DNA of 64,000 nucleotides from Paenibacillus sp. HWE-109 (GTDB lineage: Bacteria; Bacillota; Bacilli; Paenibacillales; NBRC-103111), in the NCBI RefSeq assembly GCF_022163125.1, contig NZ_CP091881.1, positions 7,883,501 to 7,947,500 of the forward strand. The letters are read 5' to 3'. Both the position numbers and the translations under genes were made by a program. The notes beneath the pieces were generated by a model that worked only from the letters and a program-made list of their open reading frames with translations, had not been told where the DNA came from and searched no databases. Position 1 is the first letter of the stretch. Each line of letters begins with the position of its first letter. This document shows positions 43,173 to 52,771 of the stretch, piece after piece.

Positions 43173-43959
43173 TGCTTATCTAGAAGTTGTCCGCATGCGG
43201 TTTCTCATGATGCTGGCCTACCGTGTGAACTACTACAGCGGCATTTTGATTTACGCGCTTAATATTGGTTCTTATTACTTCGTCTACAAAGCGATTTATG
43301 GCGGGCAAGAGATGCTGGGCGGCTTAACGCTGGGGCAGATGACGACGTATGTCGCCGTTTCTTGGATGGGCCGCGCCTTTTACTTCAACAACTTGGACCG
43401 TGAGATCGCCAGTGAGATTCGCGACGGCAGTGTAGCGATTCAGTTCATTCGTCCTTATAATTATGTATTCGTGAAAATGATGCAGGGACTCGGTGAAGGC
43501 GTATTTCGATTACTGCTCTTCACGACGCCTGGCATGATCTTCATTTGGCTGCTTTTGCCGATTGAATTTCCGACGGACCCAGGTTTATGGGCGATTTATT
43601 TCGTCATGTTATTTTTCAGCTTTCTTATTAATACCCAATTAAATATCATTACCGGCCTGTTTGCCTTCTTTTTGGAAAATAATGAAGGTTTGATGCGCAT
43701 GAAACGCATTGCTGTCGACCTGTTCTCCGGATTGATTATTCCAGTTACTTTTTTCCCAGGCTGGTTCGGATCCATGCTGAAGTGGCTGCCATTTCAAGCG
43801 ATTACTTATTTGCCAAGCGCAACGTTTACCGGGAAAATTTCAGGAACTGAGATTGTTTCGAGCCTTGGTATACAGGCTTTGTGGTTCTTGCTGCTGATTA
43901 TTCCGATTTACGCCCTCTGGGTAAAATCCAAAACACGTCTGTTCGTTCAGGGAGGGTAA
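43165..43959 (+). CDS. ABC-2 family permease (DUF990-type), first subunit
   Basis: 264 residues from ATG 43165 (AGAGGGAGCC at 43148-43157). Six membrane helices. It resembles the ABC2_membrane_6/DUF990 family; characteristic stretches are LGQMTTYVAVSWMGRAFYFN, SEIRDGSVAIQFIRPYNY and GLIIPVTFFPGW. It pairs with the next gene as a two-permease exporter driven by the upstream ATPase. Confidence 0.88.
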   Translation: MLSAYLEVVRMRFLMMLAYRVNYYSGILIYALNIGSYYFVYKAIYGGQEMLGGLTLGQMTTYVAVSWMGRAFYFNNLDREIASEIRDGSVAIQFIRPYNYVFVKMMQGLGEGVFRLLLFTTPGMIFIWLLLPIEFPTDPGLWAIYFVMLFFSFLINTQLNIITGLFAFFLENNEGLMRMKRIAVDLFSGLIIPVTFFPGWFGSMLKWLPFQAITYLPSATFTGKISGTEIVSSLGIQALWFLLLIIPIYALWVKSKTRLFVQGG

Positions 43960-43963
43960 CGCG

Positions 43964-44749
43964 ATGTTCTATATCTCCCTTGTAGCCGACTATCTCAAAA
44001 ATTACATGAAAACGCGTCTCACCTACCGATCGGATTTCTGGATTGAAGTTGTTTCCGATTTGTTGTTCAATGGACTGAATTTATTCTTCATTCTTGTCGT
44101 ATTTCTCCAAACGCAATCACTGGGTGGCTGGAATCAAGAACAGATTTTGTTCATCTATGGTTATTTTATGATACCGTATGGCATATTTATTTCCTTTTTT
44201 AATCTATGGGGCTTTAGTGAGCGCTATATTGTCAAAGGGGAAATGGACCGCATTCTGACGCGTCCTGCTTACAATCTGTGGCAGCTGATGCTCGAAAATA
44301 TGGATCCGGCTTCTCTGTTTAGCGCCGTAGCTGGTATAGTCGTGATGATTTACTCGTGGATTAAGCTGGGCATTCCGTTCCATTGGCATGATCCGTTGAT
44401 TTTCATCTTGATGGTCATTGGGTCCATTCTTATTTATGCAGGAGTATACATTTCGCTGACAGCGCTGGCCTTCTTCTCTGATGCGCCGACCGGGATCCTG
44501 CCGCTGATTTGGAATATTCAAAACTATGGCCGGTATCCGGCAACGATATATAACAAGCTGCTTCGCAGTATTTTAACGTGGATCTTGCCGTTTGCGTTCG
44601 TTGGCTTCTATCCAGCCGCGTATTTCATTGACCCGGATAACTGGAAGTGGTTTGCGCTGTTGACGCCTGTCATGGGTATTGTCTTCAGTATTATTGGCAT
44701 CAGCATTTGGAATATCGGCGTTCGACGTTACCGCGGTGCGGGATCTTAA
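43964..44749 (+). CDS. ABC-2 family permease (DUF990-type), second subunit
   Basis: 261 residues with six predicted helices. ATG 43964 follows AGGGAGGG, 4 bases after the previous stop. EQILFIYGYFMIPYGIF and YIVKGEMDRILTRPAYNLW match the second permease type of this transporter group. Last gene of the operon. Confidence 0.88.
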   Translation: MFYISLVADYLKNYMKTRLTYRSDFWIEVVSDLLFNGLNLFFILVVFLQTQSLGGWNQEQILFIYGYFMIPYGIFISFFNLWGFSERYIVKGEMDRILTRPAYNLWQLMLENMDPASLFSAVAGIVVMIYSWIKLGIPFHWHDPLIFILMVIGSILIYAGVYISLTALAFFSDAPTGILPLIWNIQNYGRYPATIYNKLLRSILTWILPFAFVGFYPAAYFIDPDNWKWFALLTPVMGIVFSIIGISIWNIGVRRYRGAGS

Positions 44750-44761
44750 GGAATGTTATTT

Positions 44762-44816
44762 AAAAAAGGGACTGACTCCACAGGCCAGAAATGGTCTGAG
44801 GAGCAGTCCCTTTTTA
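44762..44816. terminator. Bidirectional terminator between ABC-2 and Bce operons
   Basis: AAAAAGGGACTG-CTCC and GGAG-CAGTCCCTTTTT arms, with T runs on both strands. Confidence 0.85.
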
Positions 44817-44825
44817 TTTGTAGAA

Positions 44826-46775
44826 TCAAAGCGCCCTGCGGATGACTTTCTTATAATGCTGCACGGATAAGATTCCGAAGATCGAATACAAAGCCGTATA
44901 CAGCACCATGACGATCATCATGGGTGTCCATAGCTCTGCGCCGAAGAGGAACCAACCGGACTGCACGGCGAAGTAGCTGTGGAAAAGTCCGACGATCAAA
45001 GGGATTCCGAAGTTAAATAACTGTTTGAGCTGAATGCCTTTCAGCAGGTCTTCTTGCGTGTAGCCAAGCTTTCTTAGAATGGTATAGGTCGGTCGCTCAT
45101 CTTCGCTCTCATCCATCTGTTTGAAATAGAGAATACAGCCGGATGTGATCAGGAAAGTGAGACCCAAGAATCCGACGATGAACATGATGAGCCCCATCTT
45201 ATTCTTCTGTTCGTTCGCCATGATGAGGCGGGAATCGTTGTGAGATGAATTGCTGTCTAAGCCAAGCTCTTGGAAGATCTGATTGGCTGTTTGAATTTCT
45301 TTGTCATTCGCGATATCTATCCCCAAATAAAGCGAGGATTCCTTTTGAATAGAAGGATCCTTATCTTGCTTCAAGCGGCTGAACACCGTTTCATCTACAA
45401 CAACAACCGGCAGGCCGCCGCTGGCAAAATACCAAGATATCACGGACTGCTTTTTGGAACCTAAATACTTTTGCTTAATCTCCGTCTGCTGCCCTTTAAG
45501 CTCGATTTGGCCGGAATTTTTGAGACCCAGGAATTTCTGCAATAGATCGTCCATGCCCGTAAAAATCGCTTCATCAGGGCTTAGATCAACGATTTTGGCA
45601 TCCTTTTCACTGATCACTGGGATGATTAAATCGCTCCGATCAGGAACAATTCCCTTCATTTTGGATTTAAAAATATCTTCCAAATTAGCTTTTACCTGAA
45701 CGATCTCAATGCTTGTATCCGTGTGTTTGATTTGGCGAGCATCTAACGCGGCTTTAAACTTGTCGGCTTCGGCGATACGGGTCATGGTGAAATGGGCTGG
45801 CACGTTATTTTTCGCCGATTTTTCCGCAGAGTAGTAAGAAATGTAACTCAAAGACAGCAAGCCGATCGCAAGAGCGGACACCGTCGTGATCACGGTTAAG
45901 AGCAAGGCATTGGATTTCATGCGAAACATGATCGAGGAGAGTGAAAGGACTTCGCGTACGTTCAAATAGCCGTTCTTCCTCTGGCGGATGCTGTTCAGGA
46001 TTAACTGGACAGACCCTTTGTAGAAGAGGTAGGTCCCGATAATGACAGCGGCCAGAATGAAGATCATCGCTGCGAAAAGCTCGAACATCGTCGTGAAATC
46101 TCCGCTGAACAGCTTCGAGGACACATAGTAGCCGAGTAGGATGAGTATGAGTCCCAATATGCCTAGAATCGCTTCCGTGAGGGACATTTTTTTTACCTTG
46201 ATTTCCGTAGATGAGGAGACCCTGAACAGTGAAAGGATCGTCTGTCTTTTAATGAATACATAGTTGACTAGCATAATAAATACGTAGATCGCGCCAAATA
46301 CGATAAAAGTCTGAATGAATGCTTTAGTAGAAAAATGCAGCGTAGCTACGGCTTCTACACCCGTTATCCGGAATAAAATCATTAGGATGAGCTTCGACAC
46401 CGAGAATCCGATCAATGATCCGACAAGCAAGGAACCGAAGTATAGAATGAAGTTCTCCGTGCTGAGAATCCGGAAAATGGCGGATTTGGTCATGCCGATT
46501 AATTGCAGCAAGCCAATTTCTTTGCTGCGTCTTTTTACAAAAATGTTATTCGCATATAAGTTGAAGATGGCTACGATAGCGACTAGTAAAATAGAGGCGG
46601 CACGAATCGCCGCTGCGCCTTTAATCGAGCCTTTGGCTTGGTCCAGGGCGGGATCATACTGCAGAGTGACGAAAGCAAAGTAAAGCGCAACGCTGAACAT
46701 TAAGGCAAACACATATAAGTAGTAATGTTTGATATTTGACTTCAAGTTTTGCAAAATCAGTTGATTAATGCTCAT
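44826..46775 (-). CDS. bceB: BceB-type ABC transporter permease
   Basis: 649 residues from ATG 46775, which has GGGGTG upstream and overlaps the ATPase gene by 11 bases. FtsX-like permease with ten membrane helices and a large extracellular domain of about 210 residues between helices 7 and 8, the layout of bacitracin/lantibiotic sensing transporters. The motif VKRRSKEIGLLQLIGMTKSAIF is typical. It works with BceA as detoxifier and as signal input for the BceS-type kinase. The peptide recognised is not predictable. Confidence 0.9.
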   Translation of the reverse strand: MSINQLILQNLKSNIKHYYLYVFALMFSVALYFAFVTLQYDPALDQAKGSIKGAAAIRAASILLVAIVAIFNLYANNIFVKRRSKEIGLLQLIGMTKSAIFRILSTENFILYFGSLLVGSLIGFSVSKLILMILFRITGVEAVATLHFSTKAFIQTFIVFGAIYVFIMLVNYVFIKRQTILSLFRVSSSTEIKVKKMSLTEAILGILGLILILLGYYVSSKLFSGDFTTMFELFAAMIFILAAVIIGTYLFYKGSVQLILNSIRQRKNGYLNVREVLSLSSIMFRMKSNALLLTVITTVSALAIGLLSLSYISYYSAEKSAKNNVPAHFTMTRIAEADKFKAALDARQIKHTDTSIEIVQVKANLEDIFKSKMKGIVPDRSDLIIPVISEKDAKIVDLSPDEAIFTGMDDLLQKFLGLKNSGQIELKGQQTEIKQKYLGSKKQSVISWYFASGGLPVVVVDETVFSRLKQDKDPSIQKESSLYLGIDIANDKEIQTANQIFQELGLDSNSSHNDSRLIMANEQKNKMGLIMFIVGFLGLTFLITSGCILYFKQMDESEDERPTYTILRKLGYTQEDLLKGIQLKQLFNFGIPLIVGLFHSYFAVQSGWFLFGAELWTPMMIVMVLYTALYSIFGILSVQHYKKVIRRAL

Positions 46776-47529
46776 GCTGCACCCCGCCCAGCACACCTTG
46801 CGTCTTCATAATATCTTGAAAGAAAGCTTGCCTGGTTTCTTGCCCCTTGTAGAGCTGTGTATAGATCTGACCGTCTTTGATGAAAATAACGCGGCTTCCA
46901 TAGCTCGCGGCGACAGAATCATGAGTGACCATGACGATGGTCGCTGTTCGTTTCTGATTCATATCGCTTAACTTGTGAAGCAAGTCGGAAGCGGACTTCG
47001 AGTCGAGCGCGCCTGTCGGCTCGTCAGCGAAAATAATGCCTGGCTCATGGACGAAAGCTCTGGCTGCTGAGGTCCGCTGTTTCTGACCGCCGGAAATTTC
47101 ATTCGGATATTTATCCTTGAGCTCGTAAATCCCGAGTTCGGTGGCGACCGCCTGGAATTTCTGATCAGCCTCTTGCCGTGAGGCTTTGGTGATGGATAGT
47201 GGAAGGAGGATGTTTTCCTTCACCGTCAACGTATCGAGCAGATTGTAATCTTGAAAAATAAAGCCCAGATGATGCTTCCGGAACTCAGCCAACTGCTTCT
47301 CTTTCAGGTTGGTAATTTCCTTGCCTTCAATTTGAATGGAGCCTTGGCTCACGCGATCAATCGAAGAAAGGACATTCAGCAAAGTGGTCTTGCCTGAGCC
47401 TGATGCGCCCATGATGCTGACGAATTCCCCTTTTGCAATGCTGAGGTCCAGGCCCTTAAGCACTTCTTGCTTGTTGAACTTGTTGCCATAGCTTTTATGA
47501 ATTTTGTTTGCTTCCAAAATGGTCATCAT
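46765..47529 (-). CDS. bceA: BceA-type ABC transporter ATPase
   Basis: 254 residues from ATG 47529 (AAAGGAG 5 bases upstream; ATG 47526 also usable). Walker A GASGSGKT (41-48), Q-loop FIFQDYNLLDTLTVKENI, signature EISGGQKQRTSAARAF with Thr in place of the usual Val/Ala, Walker B IIFADEPTGALD and the H-loop MVTHD. MacB/LolD-like family. About 95 bases separate it from the kinase gene, and that gap holds a perfect 24-bp palindrome and a TATAAT. Confidence 0.92.
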   Translation of the reverse strand: MMTILEANKIHKSYGNKFNKQEVLKGLDLSIAKGEFVSIMGASGSGKTTLLNVLSSIDRVSQGSIQIEGKEITNLKEKQLAEFRKHHLGFIFQDYNLLDTLTVKENILLPLSITKASRQEADQKFQAVATELGIYELKDKYPNEISGGQKQRTSAARAFVHEPGIIFADEPTGALDSKSASDLLHKLSDMNQKRTATIVMVTHDSVAASYGSRVIFIKDGQIYTQLYKGQETRQAFFQDIMKTQGVLGGVQHEH

Positions 47530-47554
47530 ACACACTCCTTTATTCGTTAGCTTC

Positions 47555-47632
47555 ATTATAGAAAGCTGCGCTTCGTTTTTCCTTCGATTCAACGAACAAA
47601 GAAGAGAGGCATGTGACAAAGTTGTCACATGC
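47555..47632 (-). promoter_or_regulatory. Internal bceAB promoter with response-regulator site candidate
   Basis: GCATGTGACAA-AG-TTGTCACATGC at 47609-47632 has perfect 11-bp arms. TATAAT on the minus strand (47560-47555) has no good -35, as expected for an activated promoter. The palindrome centre is about 70 bases before the predicted start. It overlaps the stop codon of the kinase gene. Confidence 0.5.
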
Positions 47633-48635
47633 CCGTCATTTGGACCGCTTCATTCGGCAGCGGGAAGGTGAGTGTGAATGTGCTCCCCGCATTAACTTCT
47701 GAATCTACAGTGAGAAGGATATGCAAGGATTCCGCGGCTTTCTTGGCCAGATACAGTCCCATCCCCGTTGAGGCGCTGTCTTGATGCCAAGTCGTGGAGG
47801 TGAAGCCTCTGTCAAAGATGCGCGGCAAATCTCTGGGATCTATGCCGCGACCATGATCGGTCACCTCCAGCACCGTGTGCTCCTGCTTCTGAAAGCACCT
47901 AATGGCGATATCCGGGGCATGGCTTCCGCTGTATTTCACAGCATTCGTCAGGAGCTGACGCAGGATGAAAGCCAGCCATTTGGCATCGCTTAACACTTCC
48001 GTGATCTCGAAGATGAGCTCAAAGCCAATTCCTTTTTGTATGCACCAAGATTTCAGTGTTTTAATTTCTGTATAAGTTAATGATTCTACATTGATCTGTT
48101 CAATATACAGATCGTTTTCCATGGAGGGCAGCCGTTTCTGATGCAGTTGTTGGTCAAGCAGGAGATGGATGCGCAGCCATTCATAGGTGAGCGCGGCTTT
48201 CATTGTCTCATCGCCCATCCGGTCAATCATCAAGCGCATCGCCGTAAGCGGTGTTTTCACTTCATGAATCCAAGATAATAACTCATCCTTCTCTTGCTCC
48301 AGAGCGATTTGATGCCGAGAAGCCGTGTGGCTTAGCCGTTCTGTCAGATTCGTCATGCTGTTCTCAACGATGTACTCGAAGGGGCTGTCCGCAGCCGAAA
48401 TGCCCGAGAGATCGAGTTGGCTGTCTCTTTCTTCCAGATGCTTGTAGAATCTCGTTTCTTTGTTGTAACGGATGATCAGGAAGATAACGAATAGGGTTGT
48501 AGTCAGGAAAACAATATAGAGAATAGGCCAGAACGGAATCGCATAATCCAAAGAAGCAACCAACAGCAGGAGGGCTTGCCCGCTTAAAAAAAGGAGAATC
48601 CAGCTGAATCGCTCTGCCAAATATCTTTTAATCAT
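47625..48635 (-). CDS. bceS: Intramembrane-sensing histidine kinase, BceS type
   Basis: 336 residues. Two membrane helices close together (about 10-28 and 35-56) with almost no extracellular loop, so signal must come through the BceAB transporter. The phosphorylated His124 is in LLSWIHEVKTPLTAM. ATPase boxes: RQLLTNAVKYS (N box), VTDHGRGIDPRDLPRIFDRGF (G1/F) and STGMGLYLAKKA (G2). ATG 48635 overlaps the regulator gene by 8 bases. Confidence 0.93.
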   Translation of the reverse strand: MIKRYLAERFSWILLFLSGQALLLLVASLDYAIPFWPILYIVFLTTTLFVIFLIIRYNKETRFYKHLEERDSQLDLSGISAADSPFEYIVENSMTNLTERLSHTASRHQIALEQEKDELLSWIHEVKTPLTAMRLMIDRMGDETMKAALTYEWLRIHLLLDQQLHQKRLPSMENDLYIEQINVESLTYTEIKTLKSWCIQKGIGFELIFEITEVLSDAKWLAFILRQLLTNAVKYSGSHAPDIAIRCFQKQEHTVLEVTDHGRGIDPRDLPRIFDRGFTSTTWHQDSASTGMGLYLAKKAAESLHILLTVDSEVNAGSTFTLTFPLPNEAVQMTGM

Positions 48636-49323
48636 GGTAATGTGCCTCTTCTAGCGCTATGTAGCCCTGACCAACTTTGGTTTCAATAAAGCGGCCCAGA
48701 TCAAGCTCGTCCAACCTTTTTCGCAGGCGATTGACATTCACCGTCAAGGTATTGTCGCTGACAAATCGCTCGTCATCCCACAAGCTGCTGATGATATGTT
48801 CGCGACTCACGATATTGTTTTTATGTTCAATAAGCAGCTTGAGAATGTAAATTTCATTCTTCGTTAACTCTATGGTTCCGACTGGATGCGTGACCGTATT
48901 TTTCTCATAGTCTATGGTTGCTCCGCACCAGGTTTTGAGCTTGATGGGCTCTGTATTGTAATTATAAACGCGTCTAAGAATCGCGTGAATCTTGGCGATG
49001 AGCACGTCGAAATGAAAGGGCTTCTGAATAAAATCGTCGGCGCCAAGCTGCATCGACATCACCATATCCGTCGGGTGGTCGCGCGAAGACAGGAAGACGA
49101 TCGGGACATTGGAATGCGTTCGCAGCATACGGCACCAATGGAACCCATCGAATTTGGGCAGCTGGATATCAATCAGGACGAGGTCCGGTTTCAGCGTGAC
49201 AAACTCTTCAAACACCTTGCTAAAATCGGCTATACCGTGGACATCGTACGACCATTGGTCCAATCGCTCCTTCACTTCCGTGAAAAGGGTAACATCATCT
49301 TCAATGAGTAAGATTTTAAACAA
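48628..49323 (-). CDS. bceR: OmpR-type response regulator, BceR type
   Basis: 231 residues. Receiver domain with acidic pocket IEDD (7-10), phospho-acceptor Asp52 in VLIDIQLPKFDG, the conserved Ser in FLSSRDHP and the Lys in IQKPFHFDVL. The C-terminal winged helix (about 130-228) has ELTKNEIYILKLLIEH and SDNTLTVNVNRLRKRL. First gene of the bceRSAB operon; it probably activates bceAB through the palindrome at 47609-47632. Confidence 0.93.
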   Translation of the reverse strand: MFKILLIEDDVTLFTEVKERLDQWSYDVHGIADFSKVFEEFVTLKPDLVLIDIQLPKFDGFHWCRMLRTHSNVPIVFLSSRDHPTDMVMSMQLGADDFIQKPFHFDVLIAKIHAILRRVYNYNTEPIKLKTWCGATIDYEKNTVTHPVGTIELTKNEIYILKLLIEHKNNIVSREHIISSLWDDERFVSDNTLTVNVNRLRKRLDELDLGRFIETKVGQGYIALEEAHYHD

Positions 49324-49465
49324 TAGGAATCACCTGCTTGAGCTAAATTTCTCCCCTTCATTGTAATGGATAATTGCAGTATGTGCGAATGTTCGGTTTG
49401 AAACATTTGGGAAAAATAGGCGTCTATATTAATATAACCCAATTTGCGAAAAGGAGAACGCGCGC

Positions 49466-50482
49466 ATGAATTCAATCTTATTGTTCCTGTTAGTTGCGTT
49501 AGGTATGACCGATTCGGGAGTGCCGTATGAGTTATTGCATGCCGCACAGCGGGAAGAAGCGGTATATGAACTGCCCACGCTCAATAGCCCAAATGCATTG
49601 TCCGATGAGCTTCAGACGCAAAGTTATAAATTGGATGCGGTGTACAAACAATTTTCAGTGAAGCCATTGAGTATGGATATTTCTTTGAAAGGACAACCGC
49701 GAGAAACAGTAAATCTGCAGCTCCGTAAGCTCGGTAAACCGCGTGAAGGATTGACTATGCAGGAAAATACCTCGATCAAAGAGGCTATCTACAAAGTTAT
49801 CGGCAAGCGGTTTTCTCTTGAAATCACAACGAAAGTGATCCCATTGGAGGCCGAGGCGGTTGGTGCCGTTACTGAAATCAATGAGACGGAGCGCACAGTG
49901 CTCATCATCAATCGTGAGGGCTGTGTGGAAGGTCCTTGTCAGTTCGAACCGGAGGCATACTATATGAAGTTTGAAGAGGATACGGTTATTAGAAGCGGGA
50001 GTGGACCATTGAAGTTTGAGGATCTGAAGGTCGGGGATTGGCTCCATGTATGGACAACAGGGGCAGCCGAACTAAGCTATCCTGGTCGAATGGTCGCGCT
50101 GGAGGTGGAGATTGCCGAGCCACTGGATGAAACACCGATTGCGCTGACAACGCTAATGAAAACAGACCTGAAACAAATGGATAAAATCGATATCCGTTTT
50201 GGCGATGGCAAGAAGCTTGAGATCACGGACAGCGAGTGGCTTGCTGACATTTCAGCTAAGTTGCAAAAGATTGAGCTTGTGCCATCCAGAGATCAGAGAA
50301 CTTACTATGGCTTTCTGTATATGATGGAGATCAGTATCGGAGATGAGAAGTTTAAATATGGCAGCTCTTTAGATTTTAATGGACTACGATATAAGCAAAA
50401 TTTGCAAACGAAAGAGTTCAATGACGATCTCATTGCAAAAGCCAGAACCAGCATGCCTAACCTTCTGCCTGGCATCCAATGA
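49466..50482 (+). CDS. Secreted or membrane-anchored hypothetical protein
   Basis: 338 residues. ATG 49466 follows AAAAGGAG at normal spacing. The first 14 residues are hydrophobic (SILLFLLVALG) but there is no strong basic start, so export is likely but not certain. The C-terminal half alternates short beta strands (IDIRFGDGKKLEITD, YGFLYMMEISIGDEKFKYG), suggesting an all-beta surface protein. No family recognised. It is divergent from bceR, so a role in envelope stress is possible but unsupported. Confidence 0.7.
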   Translation: MNSILLFLLVALGMTDSGVPYELLHAAQREEAVYELPTLNSPNALSDELQTQSYKLDAVYKQFSVKPLSMDISLKGQPRETVNLQLRKLGKPREGLTMQENTSIKEAIYKVIGKRFSLEITTKVIPLEAEAVGAVTEINETERTVLIINREGCVEGPCQFEPEAYYMKFEEDTVIRSGSGPLKFEDLKVGDWLHVWTTGAAELSYPGRMVALEVEIAEPLDETPIALTTLMKTDLKQMDKIDIRFGDGKKLEITDSEWLADISAKLQKIELVPSRDQRTYYGFLYMMEISIGDEKFKYGSSLDFNGLRYKQNLQTKEFNDDLIAKARTSMPNLLPGIQ

Positions 50483-50483
50483 G

Positions 50484-50527
50484 AAAAAGCTGCACACGAA
50501 GTCTTGCGACTTGTGGCAGCTCTTTTT
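50484..50527. terminator. Terminator between convergent genes
   Basis: AGCTGC (50488-50493) and GCAGCT (50516-50521) with inner AGTC/GACT. TTTTT follows on the plus strand and TTTTTC on the minus. Confidence 0.75.
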
Positions 50528-50531
50528 CCTG

Positions 50532-51782
50532 TTAAGGTGTCATGACGGGTGTTGGAAAAGGTTTGGCAGCTTTAGCTTCTGCCGGTAATTTGATATCTTG
50601 CGGCTGATTCACATCGTGATAGGTCATCGACATGGTCATGTCCATGTGATCAATCGGAATATTAGGATCTTCGCCATAAATGATGACATAGTCGGCATCC
50701 ATGCTGACTGGCAGCTTGGTTTGCTCATCTACGGTCATTACTGCGGATAAGGCTACACTCATTCCAGTAATAGCGGGGGAGTTCAGTATATCCTTGAACG
50801 CATCTTGACCCCCGCCAAGGCCGCTCAATGTTTTCAAGATATCGGCTGAATTCGTCAATTTGCCTTGAATTGAAACCTTGCGCTGTTTCTTCCCATCCTT
50901 CTCTGTAGTGCCGAGGTCCTTGTAGAAGAAATAAGGAGTGACTAAGGTTTTGTTCATTTCAAGACTTTTCTTTTGCAACTCCATCAACTGGTCGAACGTA
51001 AAAGGCATTTGCTTGGATAAATCATACCATTCAAAGCCGTCGTTCGTTGCATTTGGCATATTCATATAGGTGCCTTGGCTAACCGTATATTGCTCCATCT
51101 TAACCGTTCTAGGCTTCATGTCAGGACCAGGAGCAGTAGTTGTTATAGTTTGATGAATACCTTGATTAGCGCTGAATACCAATTCCGAATTAGCCTCAGT
51201 TTGAAGGCTGTCTCCCGGGAACTCAGCACTTGGCTTGAAGAAAATGTCCATGGCCATGTCCATATGAGCTCGGAAGGTTTTTAGTTCTGTGGGGGAGCTG
51301 GGATCTGCTGCTAACCAGGTAGCGACAGTTGAATCCGTAGCCAAGGCTTTCTTAATTGCGGCTCCGCCAATCTCTTGGTTAATTCCAGCGTTAGAGCCGA
51401 AATCGACAGCGAGATCGCTCTTTAATTTGGCGGCAGCTTTGCTGTCTGACAGGCCAAGGAAGCGACCCAGGATAAATGCGGCTTCCTCTTTGCTTACGGC
51501 TTGATCGAGTCGGAACGTTCCGTCCGAATAGCCTTGCAGGATTTGGCGTTCGCGCATTACGCGGGCAACATCGGCATAAGGCGACTGTGCTCCTACATCA
51601 GACGGGAGCAAGGTTTGGTTGCTCGCAGGTGCCAGCTTGAGCTCGTCGGCAATTTGTTTAATAAATTGTCCGCGTGTCATCATCGAGCTGTCCGCAGGTG
51701 TTGCGGCAGAGACAGTTAGGGAAGGGACGGCTAGCGTTAATCCCAGGATGGCGAGTAAGGACGTGCGTTTGATAGGTATCAT
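50532..51782 (-). CDS. SLH-domain exported protein with C-terminal DUF6612-like domain
   Basis: 416 residues from ATG 51782 (GAAGGAG about 12 bases upstream). Signal peptide 1-27 with cleavage near VSA-AT. The SLH repeat region (about 30-115) has MTRGQFIKQIADEL and the diagnostic ILQGYSDGTFRLDQAVSKEEAAFILGRFL. The remainder resembles lipoproteins of the DUF6612 type (DMAMDIFFKPS, QTITTTAP, LPVSMDADYVIIYGE). SLH domains bind pyruvylated wall polymers, so the protein is held at the cell surface. Function of the C-terminal domain unknown. Confidence 0.8.
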   Translation of the reverse strand: MIPIKRTSLLAILGLTLAVPSLTVSAATPADSSMMTRGQFIKQIADELKLAPASNQTLLPSDVGAQSPYADVARVMRERQILQGYSDGTFRLDQAVSKEEAAFILGRFLGLSDSKAAAKLKSDLAVDFGSNAGINQEIGGAAIKKALATDSTVATWLAADPSSPTELKTFRAHMDMAMDIFFKPSAEFPGDSLQTEANSELVFSANQGIHQTITTTAPGPDMKPRTVKMEQYTVSQGTYMNMPNATNDGFEWYDLSKQMPFTFDQLMELQKKSLEMNKTLVTPYFFYKDLGTTEKDGKKQRKVSIQGKLTNSADILKTLSGLGGGQDAFKDILNSPAITGMSVALSAVMTVDEQTKLPVSMDADYVIIYGEDPNIPIDHMDMTMSMTYHDVNQPQDIKLPAEAKAAKPFPTPVMTP

Positions 51783-51971
51783 GGCGACATTTCTCTCCTT
51801 CAAATGTGATAGAACTCTATTTAAATTACCATATATTTCTTATGTAAAGCTAGTTTTGACAAATAGGGCTAGTTAATTGCTAGAAAGGTCTTTTGGAAGT
51901 AAGATGATAGAACGATTATAGTAAAGTAACTAAGTGTTGCCAAAATACAACATGAGAGGGTTGCAGATACA

Positions 51972-52178
51972 GTGAATGAAACCGTTAATCTTGCCATTGG
52001 GGGCTCCTATGTTGTTGCTCCGGATAATCCTAGGAAAACGAAGAATCGTGGTAGATTATGCACCATACTTTCGTTTGATTTGAATCCTGATTACGAGTTA
52101 GAAGTTAGGGTTGTCTTTCATGATACGAATCGTGAGGCTTCGCTGCAAATAAGTGATTTGAAGAAAATAACAGAATAA
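51972..52178 (+). CDS. Small hypothetical protein
   Basis: 68 residues from GTG 51972, preceded by GAGAGGG. The composition is predominantly beta (GGSYVVAPDN, GRLCTILSFDL, LEVRVVFHDTNREASLQISDLKKI), like small SH3/KOW-type barrels; that is only a resemblance. It lies 33 bases before bcp and may share its transcript. Confidence 0.6.
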   Translation: MNETVNLAIGGSYVVAPDNPRKTKNRGRLCTILSFDLNPDYELEVRVVFHDTNREASLQISDLKKITE

Positions 52179-52211
52179 GCAACGACTAGAGATAGAGGAG
52201 AGAACCTATTG

Positions 52212-52691
52212 ATGGCTAAGAAAAAAGAAAGTGAGACCATCCGACGTCTTGCTCCTGATTTTACACTTCCTGCATCGAATGGAAACAACGTATCCTTGCG
52301 GGACTATAGAGGGAAGAAGTTGGTTATCTATTTCTACCCCCAAGACAATACCCCTACCTGTACACAGCAGTCCTGTGATTTCCGGGACTATAATGGCAAG
52401 TTTGCAGAACTTGGAGTAGAGGTAATTGGGATCAGCCCTGATGAGCTGATTGCCCATCATAAATTCATCGCCAAGTTTGAATTGCCTTTCTTGCTGCTCT
52501 CAGACCCTGAGCATCAGGTGGCCGAGCAATTCGGCGTATGGGCGCTCAAAAAGTTATATGGACGCGAATACATGGGGATTGTTCGTTCCACGTTTCTCAT
52601 TGATGAAGAGGGATACATGGTGAAGGAATGGACGAAGGTGAGGATTAAGAATCACGTGCAGTCTGTTCTGGACGCGGTTCTGGGGGACTGA
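52212..52691 (+). CDS. bcp: Thiol peroxidase of the BCP/PrxQ family
   Basis: 159 residues from ATG 52212 (GGAGAG upstream). It reduces hydrogen peroxide and organic hydroperoxides with thioredoxin. The peroxidatic and resolving cysteines are both in NTPTCTQQSCDFRD, four residues apart as in BCP. APDFTLPASNGNNVSL and YFYPQDNTP are typical. Complete. Confidence 0.94.
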   Translation: MAKKKESETIRRLAPDFTLPASNGNNVSLRDYRGKKLVIYFYPQDNTPTCTQQSCDFRDYNGKFAELGVEVIGISPDELIAHHKFIAKFELPFLLLSDPEHQVAEQFGVWALKKLYGREYMGIVRSTFLIDEEGYMVKEWTKVRIKNHVQSVLDAVLGD

Positions 52692-52729
52692 GGGGAAGTA
52701 GGGCAGTTACTGCCAAGACTTCGACACCA

Positions 52730-52770
52730 AAAAAAGGAGTTAAGCGAACCTGCCGCTTAACTCCTTTTCT
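52730..52770. terminator. Bidirectional terminator between bcp and the chemoreceptor gene
   Basis: AAAAGGAGTTAAGCG and CGCTTAACTCCTTTT are perfect 15-base arms around AACCTGC. Confidence 0.9.
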
Positions 52771-52771
52771 C

